A stretch of 30,583 nt of DNA from Spirogloea muscicola (taxonomy: Eukaryota; Streptophyta; Zygnematophyceae; Spirogloeales; Spirogloeaceae). The position numbers and the translations under genes are program-made. The stretch spans positions 1 to 30,583 of the forward strand of contig WELB01000349.1 of the NCBI GenBank assembly GCA_009602725.1, in the 5' to 3' direction. This document shows, piece by piece, positions 16,228 through 28,129 of the stretch (its first letter is position 1; every line of letters starts with the position of its first letter). The notes under the pieces are model-generated. The model saw only the letters and a list, made by a program, of their open reading frames with translations. It had not been told where the DNA came from and did no database searches.

Positions 16228-19200
16228 TCATTGCAGGCCAAAGCCAGTCGAGTTCTGGATTGCAACCTTCAGCCTATTCCGCATGCGCTCCTTGGAGCTG
16301 TACTCTGGCAGCATGAGCACGTTGAAACATGTGTGTGCAGTAGGAAGCCTGCCACCATTGACACACAACACACTGTGATCACAACATACTAGCCAGAAGG
16401 CACTTAATGTCCTTACTGTCAGGACAGTGTCACAGAGTAGGCACGGTGAATGTGTCCACAGTCTGCAACAATTACTGAGCAGATGTAGCAGAATACAGGA
16501 AAATACTTACAGATCAAAGTGAGGATGCTGAGAAGTGAGGCTGATCTATGCATGGTGCACCTGGTTACTGGTCATACTCACCTTGTACTGTCCTCTCCAT
16601 GGCGTATGATGACAAATCTTAGTGTCCCGAGACCACCAATTGGGGCTCGGTCGTTGCCGGTCACAAAAGACAGCAGATTCTTCCTCTCCTCCAGTGATAA
16701 TTCTTGGACCTTGACAATACCCCAGGCAAGGTTTTACGGCTAAGCTTTATATTTTCCCAAGTATGGTCGTACAAGAAGCTGGGTGTGAGTAACATGCTCT
16801 CCTTGGGTTTCTCATAGCATCCGTGAAGGACTGCTGAACTTGCTAGCTATGTGAACGGGCTAGGTCTTCAGAAGATGTAAATAGTGCCAGTATTCAGGAG
16901 TCCATGTACTTACAATCTCCCAGAACCAATGAACCTGGGGGCTATCTTTAGTAAATCCTCCCTGGTATTCTGCTTTCTTTTGCAATGCCTGCATTTTCAC
17001 GACAAAAGTCAGGGGACTGACCAAATCCAATGGTATCACACTGGCATATACCTGCAAAGACTAATTGACCACATCGTCGTGAAGAAGTATGTCAGTAACC
17101 TAGATCAAGTAATTGGTGGCTAGTTGAGATAAACGTTTATACCTCAAAATCAAAATGTGGGAGGCCACAAACAAGTAGCTCAAGCTCCTCATAGCGAAAG
17201 AGCTGAAAAGCAGGTCCCCCACAAACCTGCATCAACATAAATAGGGGTTGAAGGGTGCTTGCTTGACATGTTAATTTGGGTATCACAATGTATATAAGGA
17301 TTGCCAGAGCGATCGAGGCAGTCTGATCTTATGCATCTCATGAGAAGCTGTAATTGACACAGAAGAGAGAATTTCCTACTTTCAGAAAACCCCGGGAGAA
17401 AGCGTCAAATTGGGTGGCAATAGAATCCGTGAGGACATATTGCACGTACAGCTTCACGTACCTAGAGAGTCACCATCCAGCATGTCAGGTACTGCACAGA
17501 GATTGAACAACAACAGTAACAAAGGAGCACAAAATGCACATGAATGGGCTCCTGCTGCACGAGCTTGCATCACTTACTGTTCCCGATTGCTGTTGTTCAC
17601 CATTACTTCGCCTCCATTAGGCACCAGATCCTGTGTGCGGACCTCCCCATAGTACTCATAAGACACCTGCCCAATATGGTGCATCCATAGGTTGGACCAA
17701 AAATCTATGCATTATAGGTTGCAGTCATCTGAGCTACCGAATGCAAGATTTAAATGAGATTCTCTTATCCTCCTAAAGACATTCATTGGTGTAGATGGTG
17801 AAATGGTTGCAGCAAGCAAGTCATTGATTTATGCAATATATGAATATTAAGAAGGTGAAGTACCTGAAAAGTCTGTGCAAAGGTCTGCTCCACATCACCA
17901 GTGAACCCCAGTAACTGCCTCAGGCTCCGGCCAACAGTGGGCTGGCTGTCCTCTAAGTCCTCGAGAGTTGGTGCATGGTCTACCAGCTTCTTATACACAA
18001 CCTGTTCACCAGTAGCTGCATCTCAGGCTCAGCTCTGAAGATGCGACCATCCTGCTCAGTGAATGACCCTTACTCTTGATCAAACACGATGAATGCTGGT
18101 GTTAGATGCCACAATCAGCCAACAGCTAGCCAATGAAAAGGCCTTATGAATTAGCTGTTGGGCAACCCAACACATTAATATGCCACAGTTCGCAGCATCA
18201 GCATGGAAAAGTCCAAATAACCTGTGGAAAGTGTACATCCAGGATGATGCCATTGTAAATGGCAAGCCCCAAGGTTATCCCTACCTGTTTCAGCAATTCA
18301 AGCATTGACAGCTAGATCCTCAGTGACGACACCAAAGCGGCAACTGCCACTATAACCCTTTCTTTCATATTCTCATCACATCGGCATAAACTCATCTCAG
18401 CTGGCAATCTCCTAACCAGCACATGACCAAAAGGCAAGTGTATGTAAGCTGCTCATAGCTTAAGAACGGAGCTTGTGCCACCCAGAAGGACAAAGTACGT
18501 AATTGCAATGTACAAGGACTGCCCTTACCAGATTGTATTCTAATTCTGATTCCATGGAAGTCTGGCTAAACCAGAAGGTCCGTGTTGCATCATTGTACGT
18601 GAACATACCTGCACGTCAGCATTCCCAAGCATTTACAATGGGTTCGTCTCATTGATGTAATCAGGTATAGGTCCATCAATCTGCAGCAATAGAAATGAAG
18701 CATGCTAATAACCAGTGGAAGGACATGACCTGTATATCCTAACTGCCAGAGCTGCACACTGCACCTACAGCAGCACTACATAAACCTTAAGGTATAACAG
18801 AGAAAGGACCCCTGCTCCCCAAGCTAAGTCCAGTCTGCAGTGAAGTTTGCAACAGTAAGCAAAATGCTGCTGCATGAGCACGAGGCGCGTGACATTTTAC
18901 CATAGCCAACATTGAAGAGGTCTCTGACAAGAAGCTGGAAGAACTCCTTGGCTACCCCACCCTCGTCAACAGCTTCCTCCCCATCAAACACAACCTGAAC
19001 GATGACGTGGTCAGACCAGTGTGACATCCATGGCTAACAAGCGGGCATCAGGATGTGGGTCACAGCACATGAGGTCACTGACTGATATCGTAGTTTAATA
19101 TACGTAATGACAGGTCACTGAGGGTAAGCTTGCATCATCTTCGATAACTGCATACAATTACTTTGACTCCAGAAATTAGGATCTGAGAAAAGTGCAAATA

Positions 19201-19283
19201 CCCACCTTCAATGGCTTCTTGAGATCAGCCTGATTAGCTGCCAATTGTCTAAGTGCATCCTGGATGAGTTCAGCTCGCCTGAC
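16228..19283 (-). other. HECT catalytic domain of the HERC gene
   Basis: Eleven exons give a complete HECT domain of about 343 residues. The entry motif is [14 protein letters not shown]...DLKKPLK, followed by [55 protein letters not shown] and [16 protein letters not shown]. The active-site motif [16 protein letters not shown] places the catalytic Cys codon at 16,327-16,329, residue 1,214 of 1,246. All hallmark residues are present, so the enzyme should be active. Confidence 0.93.
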
Positions 19284-22200
19284 CTGCCATACAAGCACCA
19301 TGAATGTTATCAAAAGGAAACCGCAACGAACAAGAGACAAAAAATATCAGAAATGCACTGTGCTGGACTGATCAAGGAACTAAAGCAGACAACCTCGCAC
19401 TTCACCTTCCAACAACACTAATATGACACGGAATTCTCAGTCTTGAAAGCTTACAGCAATTAGCAGGACGGGAATGGTCTGGACACCAAGCGCATTCTGC
19501 ACCAGTGACGCCTGCACGCGCTGTGACTTCTCCAGAAAGGCCTCCCCCTGTAACACAGACTCACGCTTAAGGTGGAGAAAATGACTGACGTCTCTGGGAA
19601 GGAAACTGACACGCTCATGACAGATAAAGTAGATGGAGAAATGCAGTCAAATCAAGAAATTGAAGTCATGCCCATGAGATGAAAGATGCTGCAATATACC
19701 TTCTTATGTATTCTTATAAAATATGAAACTACATTTGGGCTCAGCTTAAGGTGACTACAAGATGAAGACGGCAGAGAGGAGACAATACACAGAGGAGACA
19801 ACACACAGTGAGCTCCATTCATATGCATAAGTTTGTTCGAGGCAACCAGTACTGACATGAAGGATCAAGCTCTTGGCCACAGGTGTGAGTAGCAAGGGCA
19901 CCTGGGCAGCAACTTGTGGATTCATGAGTAGCTTGCTGCAATTATACAAGAACCATCAGGCATACATGTGTTAAATGTCATCTGCTATATCTGATATAGA
20001 TGTCTACTGAAAGTCCTGGCCATCAAATATTAGCACATGGGTACCTAACAGAAGGAGACAAAGGCCACATGAGCGCGTCCCTGCGACTGGTACTGTCTCC
20101 ATTTTATGTACTCCTCCTGTAGCAGCCATAATGCAGGCTGCATTAACAACCTACAATGACTGCTGCCAGCCATTGACCTGTGCAAGTCACTGAGAGACAC
20201 ACACTTACATGTAAGTTTGCGTTCTCGCTAACAGCAGAGCTGTAGAACATTGTGTACGGCACCAAATGCTTCGCCTCATTTGTGAGGTATAGCAGAGATA
20301 GGACCTGCCATGAGCCAAGAAGCTTGTTGGAAGATAGAAGCAGCACACTGAGAGGCCTTTTATCATGCTGCCTAAGCACTGCTAATCTGTCGATATGACA
20401 GATAAAAGCTGTCCTCCTTGGCAGCAGAAGATGGGTGACAGACCTTGACGGCCACCTTGATGCTCGAGTGCATCTCGCGACCCCCTATTACCAATCTTCT
20501 GAACAGACCTTGCCAAAACCGCGGTAAGCATTTTGCTCATTAGACTTAGCTGGTTGGCTCCGCTCCTTGTAGCTTCTTATATATATTAAAAGCTAAGTAA
20601 GCTTGATATTGCCAGATCAATCCAGAGAGATAATCCCAGGAGGTGATGCAGGGGCACATCGATTCTCAAACCTGTTGGCCATGAAACGAAGGGCACCTCT
20701 GATGAAACGCCCACCAAAAATTTCTGGTGGATATTCTCCAAGCCATTGTTTCAATGTCTAAACAAGTAGAGCATAGCTTGGGTGAGTTGCTTGACGGTGG
20801 CCTGGCTTTAAGGACCATCAGCAGATCATTGATGTAAAGCTTGCAACATGTCATGCATAGCTTACATGTTCTGCACTTGTAGTGAGCTTCGTGAAGGTCG
20901 TGAAAAGCCTCTGTGTTGTGGGGTCGCCAACTCTGATAAGATATACGCACAAGGTTGTTGTCATGACCACCTTGAATACTCCTGATGCCAATCTATCAAC
21001 CAACATCAACATGGTGATGGATAGCCAGCAAGACACAGTACTGATCTGGCACAATACGTCATTATGCTCAGGCATGCATCACCAACAATGACCTGTTTGC
21101 CTTCTCACCCCTTCTCACCAATAAGGGGACTTTGGAGCAGCACCAGCAAAGCCTGTCACACAGCCGCTCTCGAATCGAAGTGAATTACACTTTTGTGGCA
21201 CGGCCCCACTTTGCTTACGGACATTGGCGACTCTTGGGTGGTAAGTGTATCATCATCAGTCTATTTTTGGCATCAATCTGTATTGGGTCAGAAAGGACGC
21301 CCATCAGAAAGCTGAAAAGTCTTGATGCACACCCTCATCGTGCGAGGCTCAGATACTCGGGAGATGCGTGCTTCGATGCCGCTGAGCAGCCTTGCAGAGG
21401 CCGCAGAGAGGGTTGTGATAACCTGGGAAAACCATCAAATTGAGCTTATTTCAAGCCACATAAACTCCACTGAAGCCCAACTCTTGCTGGACTCCTCCTT
21501 GCATACTTATGCACCTTATTGCGCAAGTCATAGATACAAATGTGATGCAAGCCTGCCATAAGCCCATGACTTGTGCAGCTGATCTGTCATATGCCGCTGA
21601 CTCTACAATAATTTGTAAAAGTATTTGGCCTTTGCATCACATGTAACCTCCTCATGTGTTGTCAGTAACGTGTAAGAAACGGTTTGGAAATGTTTGTTCA
21701 ACCCGCCAACAAGTGAAACAATGTTCAATTAAGAGATAGCCCCTCGCTGTCTTAATTGGACTGACCTCGGGGTTGTAGAGCTCCAGCAGCGAACGATAGG
21801 TGCTCTGTATCCGCTCTACGTCCAGTCTCAGACCTACTTCTGAGGCCAGCGCTTCTCCTTCTACTTCAAGCACAACAACTTAGCCACGGTCCACAAGATG
21901 CAAAGCCACTCCACAGCCTCAGAATGCCACAGTGATCAACGTTGACGACCTTTCAATAGACGCGAGTGGAATGAGACATACTCAGTAGATTTGGGGATTG
22001 AGTTGCCCTTCCGGATCTGAAAAATGCTGTTGCAAATGGCCATGGAATGTAAAGGTAACCAAGAAAAAGTCTAGCGTAGCGGATGCGCTTGAAGACACAC
22101 CTGCCCTTGCAGACTGCGCTTGGAAGTGGTGGACTAGATACCCAAGAGATGCGAAGATGTCATCGAGTGCATGCGTCAGCGCTGCTACATGAGCACCTCC

Positions 22201-25200
22201 AAGCTGCACTTCCTGCACACACGACATTACATTTGCTCATAAGCTGTGTAGCAAGAGCTAACTCCACGAAGTGAAGCTGCAGAGCATGTCACTTGGGAAG
22301 CTTTGTCCACCAAGCGGCAGCGCTCCATGCTATGCAGCTCCATAAGAGCAGTAACCTCCATGCTGATTTGATGCAAGTGAACAATGATAACAGCACTTGG
22401 TATAAGTTTCAACCATGGTCAGCATCGACACTCCTGACCTGAATGAGATGAGCAAGATCTGGAAGCCTCATCGGCAGCAGCCCAGCGCCATGCTCGTCAA
22501 GCTCCCCGCGCCCATCGCCAACTACGGTGTCCTGGCGGGCGTCCTCCTCAGTCCGCCGCTTGGACATGGTGCGCTGCAGCATGTGGCCCTCGTGGTCTGG
22601 CTCGAGGTCCATCGTGCGTTCCAGTGAAGCCTCCACAGAGCCTGCCAGTGGCACCATTGGTGCACTCCCCGGCTCGTCGTCCACTATAACGCCATTGGCG
22701 TCCTCGGTCTCGCCTCCGGAGACCACCAGCAGGGCAGGAGCCGTTCTTGCAACATTTTCAAGAGGCCCCACATCTACGTAGTCTGGAGACAGATCTTGTT
22801 GTGTACTGGGATTCGAACGCCCAGCTTCAACCACGTCCAGATTGCCAATCTGTACACCTACACTGTTGAGTCCCTTTGGGCTTTGTCGTTGATAATCTGC
22901 ACTACGTGGTTTCTCATTGAGCGCCATGGGCTCTGACATGCTTTCTTTATTTCTGGTAATCTGCAAGTTGCAATGTTGTACATTGTTGAGCTTGCCTAGA
23001 CCCCAAAGAAGCTAGGCTAGAAATTGGTCTTCCAAGGAGCTCACTCCCTCACCCTCAGATCTATCCTATCAAGTCTGCGACCCGAATTTCTAATGCCTTG
23101 AGACAAAACTGAAATCTTTCTTTTGCTTTCCAGCTGATGATACTCATACGAACAGAAGTGAAGACACAAATAAGGAGGCAAGAAGACCAGAATTGACAAA
23201 GCCAGGCTTTAAAAAGTGAGGCTTGTGCACCAACTCACTATAACCGCCAACACTTGTATACCTGTACAAGAATTACACGATCCTGGGCTCCATCTGCCAA
23301 AGGAGCCCCCTCTGTAAGAGAACCCGTAACTTACTCAGAGTTATCAGAGCTTGAGCACCAACCTTAGCATCTTCTGCAGCACAGCAATATTGTTCTTGCC
23401 CCCAGCAACTGCAAAGAGAATCTTCATGCCGTGCACAGAGAGGCTGGCTACCTTCACTGGAAGTAAATCAATTTGCTCCATTCTAGGATCAGCAAGGCTG
23501 CACAATCATGACAAGAAAAAAAATGGTAGGAGACTCAATGGGGGTGCTTAAATGTCCCTTTGCAAAAGATTATTATGCGTGAATTGTAATACAAGCACGG
23601 CAGCAAGTGCCTGCAATGACAATCCAGGAATGTATTAAGTCAAACAATGCTTGCTCCTAATTTACTAGAAGATGTTCAAAGGGCATACTCTAATACCTTC
23701 TTGACTGCCCGAGCTGGCCTTGCTCGTTGTCGCCCCATCCCAGGACTGAGCCGTCCTCGAGAAGGGCCAGGGAGTGACGGCTCCCCGCAGTGATCTGCTT
23801 GACCCTCCCAGGCCCAAGGCCTTCCAGTCGCCTTGGTATGGACCAGTCCTCCTGCGTGCCGTGGCCAGTCTGGCCCCATCTGCCTCGTCCCCACTGCAAG
23901 ACACACGTCCAGATGAAAGCCCTTAACATCGTCATATCAGACCATGTAGTCATCCAAGCTGAAGCTGACACATGACACAGTATACAGTAAAAGAGTACGT
24001 CCAACTGCAATCAATTGCGAGAACTGCACGAGACCTTGATCCCGTCGCCCTTGACCTTGCTTCAGACCCTTGACAACCTCATGACATGACAACGGGATAA
24101 ATGTATTGGTCGACGCACGTGACTCATGAGATGCCCAACAAGAGCTGTGGTGGACGGCAATGACACGGAGAAAGGGGCATGCCCACTGTGTATAGCTTGC
24201 TCTGGTCGGTCAGAGCCATAGTTTGGTCCCCCCCACAAGCTATTTGCACCACACGTCGTCCTGCAAGGGCGTCAACACGCATGGGCTTCGTTTCGTTGGT
24301 AAGGACGCCGTGCCCGAGTTGGCCATATTTACCCCTTCCCCAAGTGTACACCTGTTATGTGTGAATCAAGCAATGCATAATCATCAGCAGCAAGCGGTCA
24401 GACCAAAGCCCGGATAGGTGCATGAGAAGCACCATATGCAGACGCCCAGTGATTCTCGATGTCACGACAAGTGCAGAAATCTGCAACTTTTATAGGTGGA
24501 CACCACTGGGCGTGCATGCTTGACTCTCAAGTAATGGAAAACTTTTAGGGAGGGAGGGATAAGAACACTTACCAGGCCATCAGCAGTAAGTGCCGCGCTG
24601 TGGCTCTCACCAGCTGCAACCTGGCAGTGGAAGATTAGCACATGAGCTGTCCTTTCTCAGTACGTGGCTTTGTCTTGACTACGTCAACCTTCTTGGGCAA
24701 GTCTGGGGAGCACTTTGCCTTACTAACAGGTTGAGCTCACCTGTACAATACCAAGGCCCCAAAGGCCTTCAACATGCACAGGACTCAGAGCATTGTTAGT
24801 ATTGCCATGTCCTAGTTGTCCAAACATGCCTTGGCCAAAGGAGAATACGTCACCACCACCTACACATGGATGGACATGGCTCTTAGGTACTGAATGACTC
24901 CACATTTGCAAGAACAGGCAGTCATTGTCATGTGTAAAGCACGTTGAAGAAGTAGGACTCCACGTATAGGAACTTTAGGATCTAGGGTGGATACTAACAC
25001 TTAAGTGGTAGCAAAAGGTCAAGTTAGGGGCTTTGCTCCGTGCAATTACAAGGAACGCTTGATGCAAAACGGCAGCAAGCAGTACCGGTTAGAGCAAGAG
25101 TGTAATTTGCGCCGCAGCTGACGCGGGCAAAGTTGTGGCTTGCGGTGCCCTTGATGATTCTTGGCAGTATTTTGTTCGTCGCCGACATGTGGCCGTCAAT

Positions 25201-26317
25201 GCCCAGTTGGCCGTATTCCCCCAGGCCCCACGACGCCAATGAGCCATTTGCTGGCACCCCAACATGCCAACGATTTTGTGTGATGCATGGGCTTTTGACA
25301 GGGCGAACACAAGTCATTCAAGGGTTGAGTAGAGCTACAGAAAGGCTTGGGAAGGCGACAGAAATCACACTGACTAAAGCAGACATTCCTGGTCCTCCGG
25401 CTAGTGCATGAGCAATGACATGCAAGATATTTGGCGTGACTCATTACAAACAAATGCTTTATATCAGTGTTCAGAATTGTGATGGTGTTGTCAAGCATCC
25501 AGCTACTGTGGAAGGCAAGGAAAGGCTAAGCAAGGCAAGATAAGGCACTGCAATGGAAGCACCTGTGACGGCAACCGAGTGGGCTTGGTCGCAGCTAAGG
25601 TGGACGACCTTGTGCACATCCAGGGCCTCGATGCGCACAGGACCTGCCTGCACGTCCGCATCGGAAGCGGCCGAGTCCCTTAGCAGCACGGAGACATCCA
25701 CAGGGTCCGCCCTATTGGTGGGGGGCGCCTGCAGGCCGCCACGACTCCTCACACCGAGCTGGCCGGCATCATTGCTCCCGGTTGAGTAGACCTCCCCGTC
25801 ACCTGCACACAGAGACTCTAACATAGTCAACTACTGGTAACCTCATCATTTAGCCAATTTTCATTCAACAACGAAGATCAGTGGACATTGCACCGGCACA
25901 AGCTTGTGAGGTTGTGCACGATCTGCTCCAATGGCAGCACATTTGATGACAACCACTTGAGGCCAATGTATGCAACAACCAGCAGGAATGAGATTTTTTG
26001 GCTGTACCTGGGGAACAGGTGCTGGTCTTAGACCCTAAGCCTGATTATTACCTGAATCCATCAAGTTGCTACATTACATGGTGAAAGAAAGATCCAAACC
26101 CTTTATCGCAGTTTGGCTGAGGGTCAGGTCCAGCAATTGGCGTGGCACCTGTGAGGAAGAGGGTGTGATAGTCGCCGGCGGCTGCATGGACGATGTCCTT
26201 GGCATCGAGCAGGTGCAGAGCTGCAGGGACGCACTCATAAGCTCTCACATCACCCAGGCCCAGTTGTCCGAGGTCCCCACGGCCCCACGCATACACTGCA
26301 TGGCACAAAAGGAACAT
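16228..26317 (-). CDS. HERC-type E3 ubiquitin ligase (RCC1 propeller plus HECT), 32 exons
   Basis: Exons: 26317-26149, 25802-25563, 25250-25086, 24859-24741, 24620-24573, 24351-24187, 23893-23697, 23497-23359, 23309-23262, 22960-22439, 22355-22293, 22212-22101, 21839-21766, 21422-21333, 20970-20866, 20757-20672, 20498-20444, 20304-20209, 20116-20050, 19912-19857, 19547-19455, 19283-19206, 18994-18901, 18608-18529, 18284-18222, 18001-17864, 17666-17578, 17461-17380, 17226-17143, 16988-16914, 16709-16582, 16348-16228. They sum to 3,741 bases (1,246 residues plus stop) in one frame. Residues 1-430 are a seven-bladed RCC1 propeller, 431-604 a Ser/Glu-rich linker, 605-903 a helical middle region, and 904-1246 the HECT domain that transfers ubiquitin from E2 via a cysteine thioester to substrate lysines. 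Weak points: the start (ATG 26315-26317, with a possible upstream exon), the exon 8-9 junction and the donor after 20050. Two-domain order matches small HERC proteins. Confidence 0.9.
23262..26317 (-). other. RCC1 beta-propeller region of the HERC gene
   Basis: Seven blade signatures occur in order on the minus strand: [85 protein letters not shown] and [14 protein letters not shown]. Each is followed by the family's hydrophobic/H-x-L/A-L-T ending (for example [28 protein letters not shown]). Introns fall repeatedly at the same place in the blade, just after the ALTG turn, as expected from a domain built by exon duplication. In RCC1-family proteins the propeller usually binds partners or small GTPases; the target here is unknown. 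Confidence 0.9.
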
Positions 26318-26366
26318 ACATAGCGTATACTTCAGCTGCAAAGGCCAGAGTTGAAGGAAAGCTGGA

Positions 26367-26408
26367 CTTAGGGTTAGGGTTCGTGATTATACGGGGTTTA
26401 GGGTCTAG
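26367..26408. promoter_or_regulatory. Telo-box-like motif cluster at the 5' end of the HERC gene
   Basis: TTAGGGTTAGGGTT and GGTTTAGGG lie about 50-90 bases upstream of the proposed HERC start; on the coding strand they read CCCTAACCCTAA and CCCTAAACC. In plants such telo-boxes occur in promoters of housekeeping genes. A promoter role here is inference, but the position supports a transcript starting near this point. Confidence 0.4.
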
Positions 26409-27198
26409 TGAATCTGTAAGCCACAGCAGCTTCTCTACCGGGGACACAATGCAGCTCAGAACTGCAGACCCGACTCGGTACCAGGCGGAGATACCGAAAT
26501 GCAGTGAATCTGATGAACCCTGGATTAACTTTGTTATTATTGACCCCTGGCCCTTCCTGGTCATCAATTGACAAAACCCCTGTTGTCTCAATCCTCGTTC
26601 ATTCTCCAGCCTATTCCCTACATGAAGCCAAGCTATGCACCAGCATTGCTCATCCTCAATCTGCACCCGCCTAGGGTGCCGCAGCCTATACATCCTTCGA
26701 CTGGCCAACTTGCTTACGAGTCCCTACACTCCCTCGCTAGCAGCCAGTCAGGATATCCTGAGCTCCTTGCCCTGCTTCTCCAAGACTAGAGAGCCCTCAA
26801 ACTTACCTCAGGTAACATAACTCTCATTCTAAAAAGTACATATCAAGTAGGATAAGCTTCAGTCACTATACTAGCTCATCTACAAGAAAGGCTTATCAGA
26901 AGGGCTCAGCACACCTTCCACAGCCGGCCGCTCGATGCGAGCCTGGGGCGTGTAGCTCCGCCTCAGACGCCCTTCTCCTGCACAACCGGCGACGGAGATG
27001 GACGGGGGCGAGGCTCAGTGACCACAGAGAGAGCTGCGACGACCTTGGGGCCGCACTCGGCCTATTCGAGTATGAAAATCATTTCTAGGTTTCTGAGCTG
27101 GTATACAAGATTTCTGATAGTTATTATGACTCAGTAGGCCGCGGCCAGAGCAGGGCCGGCGGCGTCGCAAGGCCAGCCGCCGCTCGGCCCGTCCTTCT
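26409..27198. other. No gene recognised upstream of the HERC gene
   Basis: Nearly 800 bases without a convincing frame. A minus-strand stretch near 27,050-26,960 (VVAALSVVTEPRPRPSPSP) could be an upstream exon or leader but does not connect in phase with the first RCC1 exon in any way I can show. This interval is the likely promoter region of the ligase. Confidence 0.35.
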
Positions 27199-27476
27199 CT
27201 AAACCCTAAATGCTAAACCCTAAGCCCTCCGATCTCTCAGCGGGTCCCGGCGCGGCGGCAGGCCCCGTCGCCGCAGCGACGCCGGAGGCCCAGCGCCGCC
27301 GCCGCAGTGGCTGCCGTAGCGCCGTTAAGGGAAGGCGAGAGCCCGAGCTCCGCCACGAGCCTCGTCGCCAGCGGCGGCAGCGGCGGCAAGATTGAGGCCG
27401 GACCGGCGCGGGCAGGCTGTTGCGCGGCGTACCGCTCATGGCGACGGCGGCGGCGGTGGCGACATCGGCGGCGGCT

Positions 27477-27511
<35 letters not shown>

Positions 27512-27572
27512 TGCGGCGGGGGATGTCAGCTCGCCATGCATGCAGCCAACCCCTAACTCGATTGTCAATTAG
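27199..27572 (+). other. Orphan GCG-rich 5'-end-like segment with telo-box
   Basis: Two CCCTAAA-type units (27,199-27,227) precede GC-rich sequence with Ala/Gly/Ser-rich frames and a long GCG run (about 27,477-27,513). An ATG at 27,438 opens a 44-codon frame (MATAAAVATSAA, poly-Ala, GDVSSPCMQPTPNSIVN-stop at 27,570-27,572). The composition is that of the 5' ends of the other two plus-strand genes here. It stops where a retroelement tail begins (27,563), so it may be the leftover 5' end of a disrupted gene. It could equally be simple-sequence DNA. Confidence 0.3.
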
Positions 27573-27900
27573 CGGCCTTTACGTGTTAACCCATGTTTAC
27601 TGAGCAATTTTGTGTATCTGAATAAACGAGGGCCAAATGGCCAAGTACAAAGGCAAGCACATCTGAAGACCTACATAACCTTACAGCAAGTTGACCCGCT
27701 CAGTAACCAGGGTCAAAACATAAAGGTCACTAATAGATGCCTGAATACTAGATGTCAGATATGAAGCCCTTCTGCCACCAACATGTTTACTGAGCGGGTC
27801 AATTTGCAGTAGGTGATGTACGTCATCAGATGCGCTTGCCTTTATGCTTGGCCACTTTGGCCTTCGATTGTTTCATATTCGAAAGCTCTCCTAAAACTTT
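27563..27900. mobile_element. Retroelement tail scraps forming a type B foldback
   Basis: A plus scrap (SGLYVLTHVY-stop, about 27,570-27,602) is followed by a minus-oriented type B tail (27,630-27,740, beginning with the palindrome GGCCAAATGGCC). A plus-oriented type B tail (27,784-27,862) ends GGCCACTTTGGCC. The two type B tails pair as arms of an imperfect foldback of about 230 bases. No open frame of length is present. Confidence 0.6.
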
Positions 27901-27901
27901 G

Positions 27902-28110
27902 GCCGCCGCCTCTGGGTCTTGGCGGAGTGCCTCGTTCCTTGCAGCCAGCTATTCCGACCTGATGTTGCTCACTCGCGGGTACTGAGCTTCCCTTTGCATC
28001 CTCGTGTGTTTGTTGCCATGGTTTGTAGTCCCATTTCGGCACCTCTTTCTTTGGCTTTGGACATTGTCCATTCTTTTGGGCTGGCTTTGCCAGCCCCTCT
28101 TCTTATGGCG
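27902..28110 (+). mobile_element. Retroelement tail with type A 3' sequence and perfect hairpin
   Basis: The tail reads AAASGSWRSASFLAASYSDL then MLLTRGY-stop (27,983-27,985). The 3' sequence (GTGTGTTTGTTGCCATGGTT and onward) and the perfect hairpin GGGCTGGC-TTT-GCCAGCCC (28,078-28,096) match the copy at 10,110-10,475 closely. The two copies lie more than 17 kb apart. Confidence 0.65.
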
Positions 28111-28129
28111 AGCACTTTGTTTTTTGGCT

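Noticed and set aside
22805-22835. Second GATTCGAAC motif that could mark a tRNA or tRNA-derived SINE
   Set aside because: It lies inside the long linker exon of the HERC gene and no cloverleaf can be drawn around it.
27206-27568. Minus-strand poly-Ala frame of 120 codons
   Set aside because: Caused by the GCG repeat; no motif or start context.
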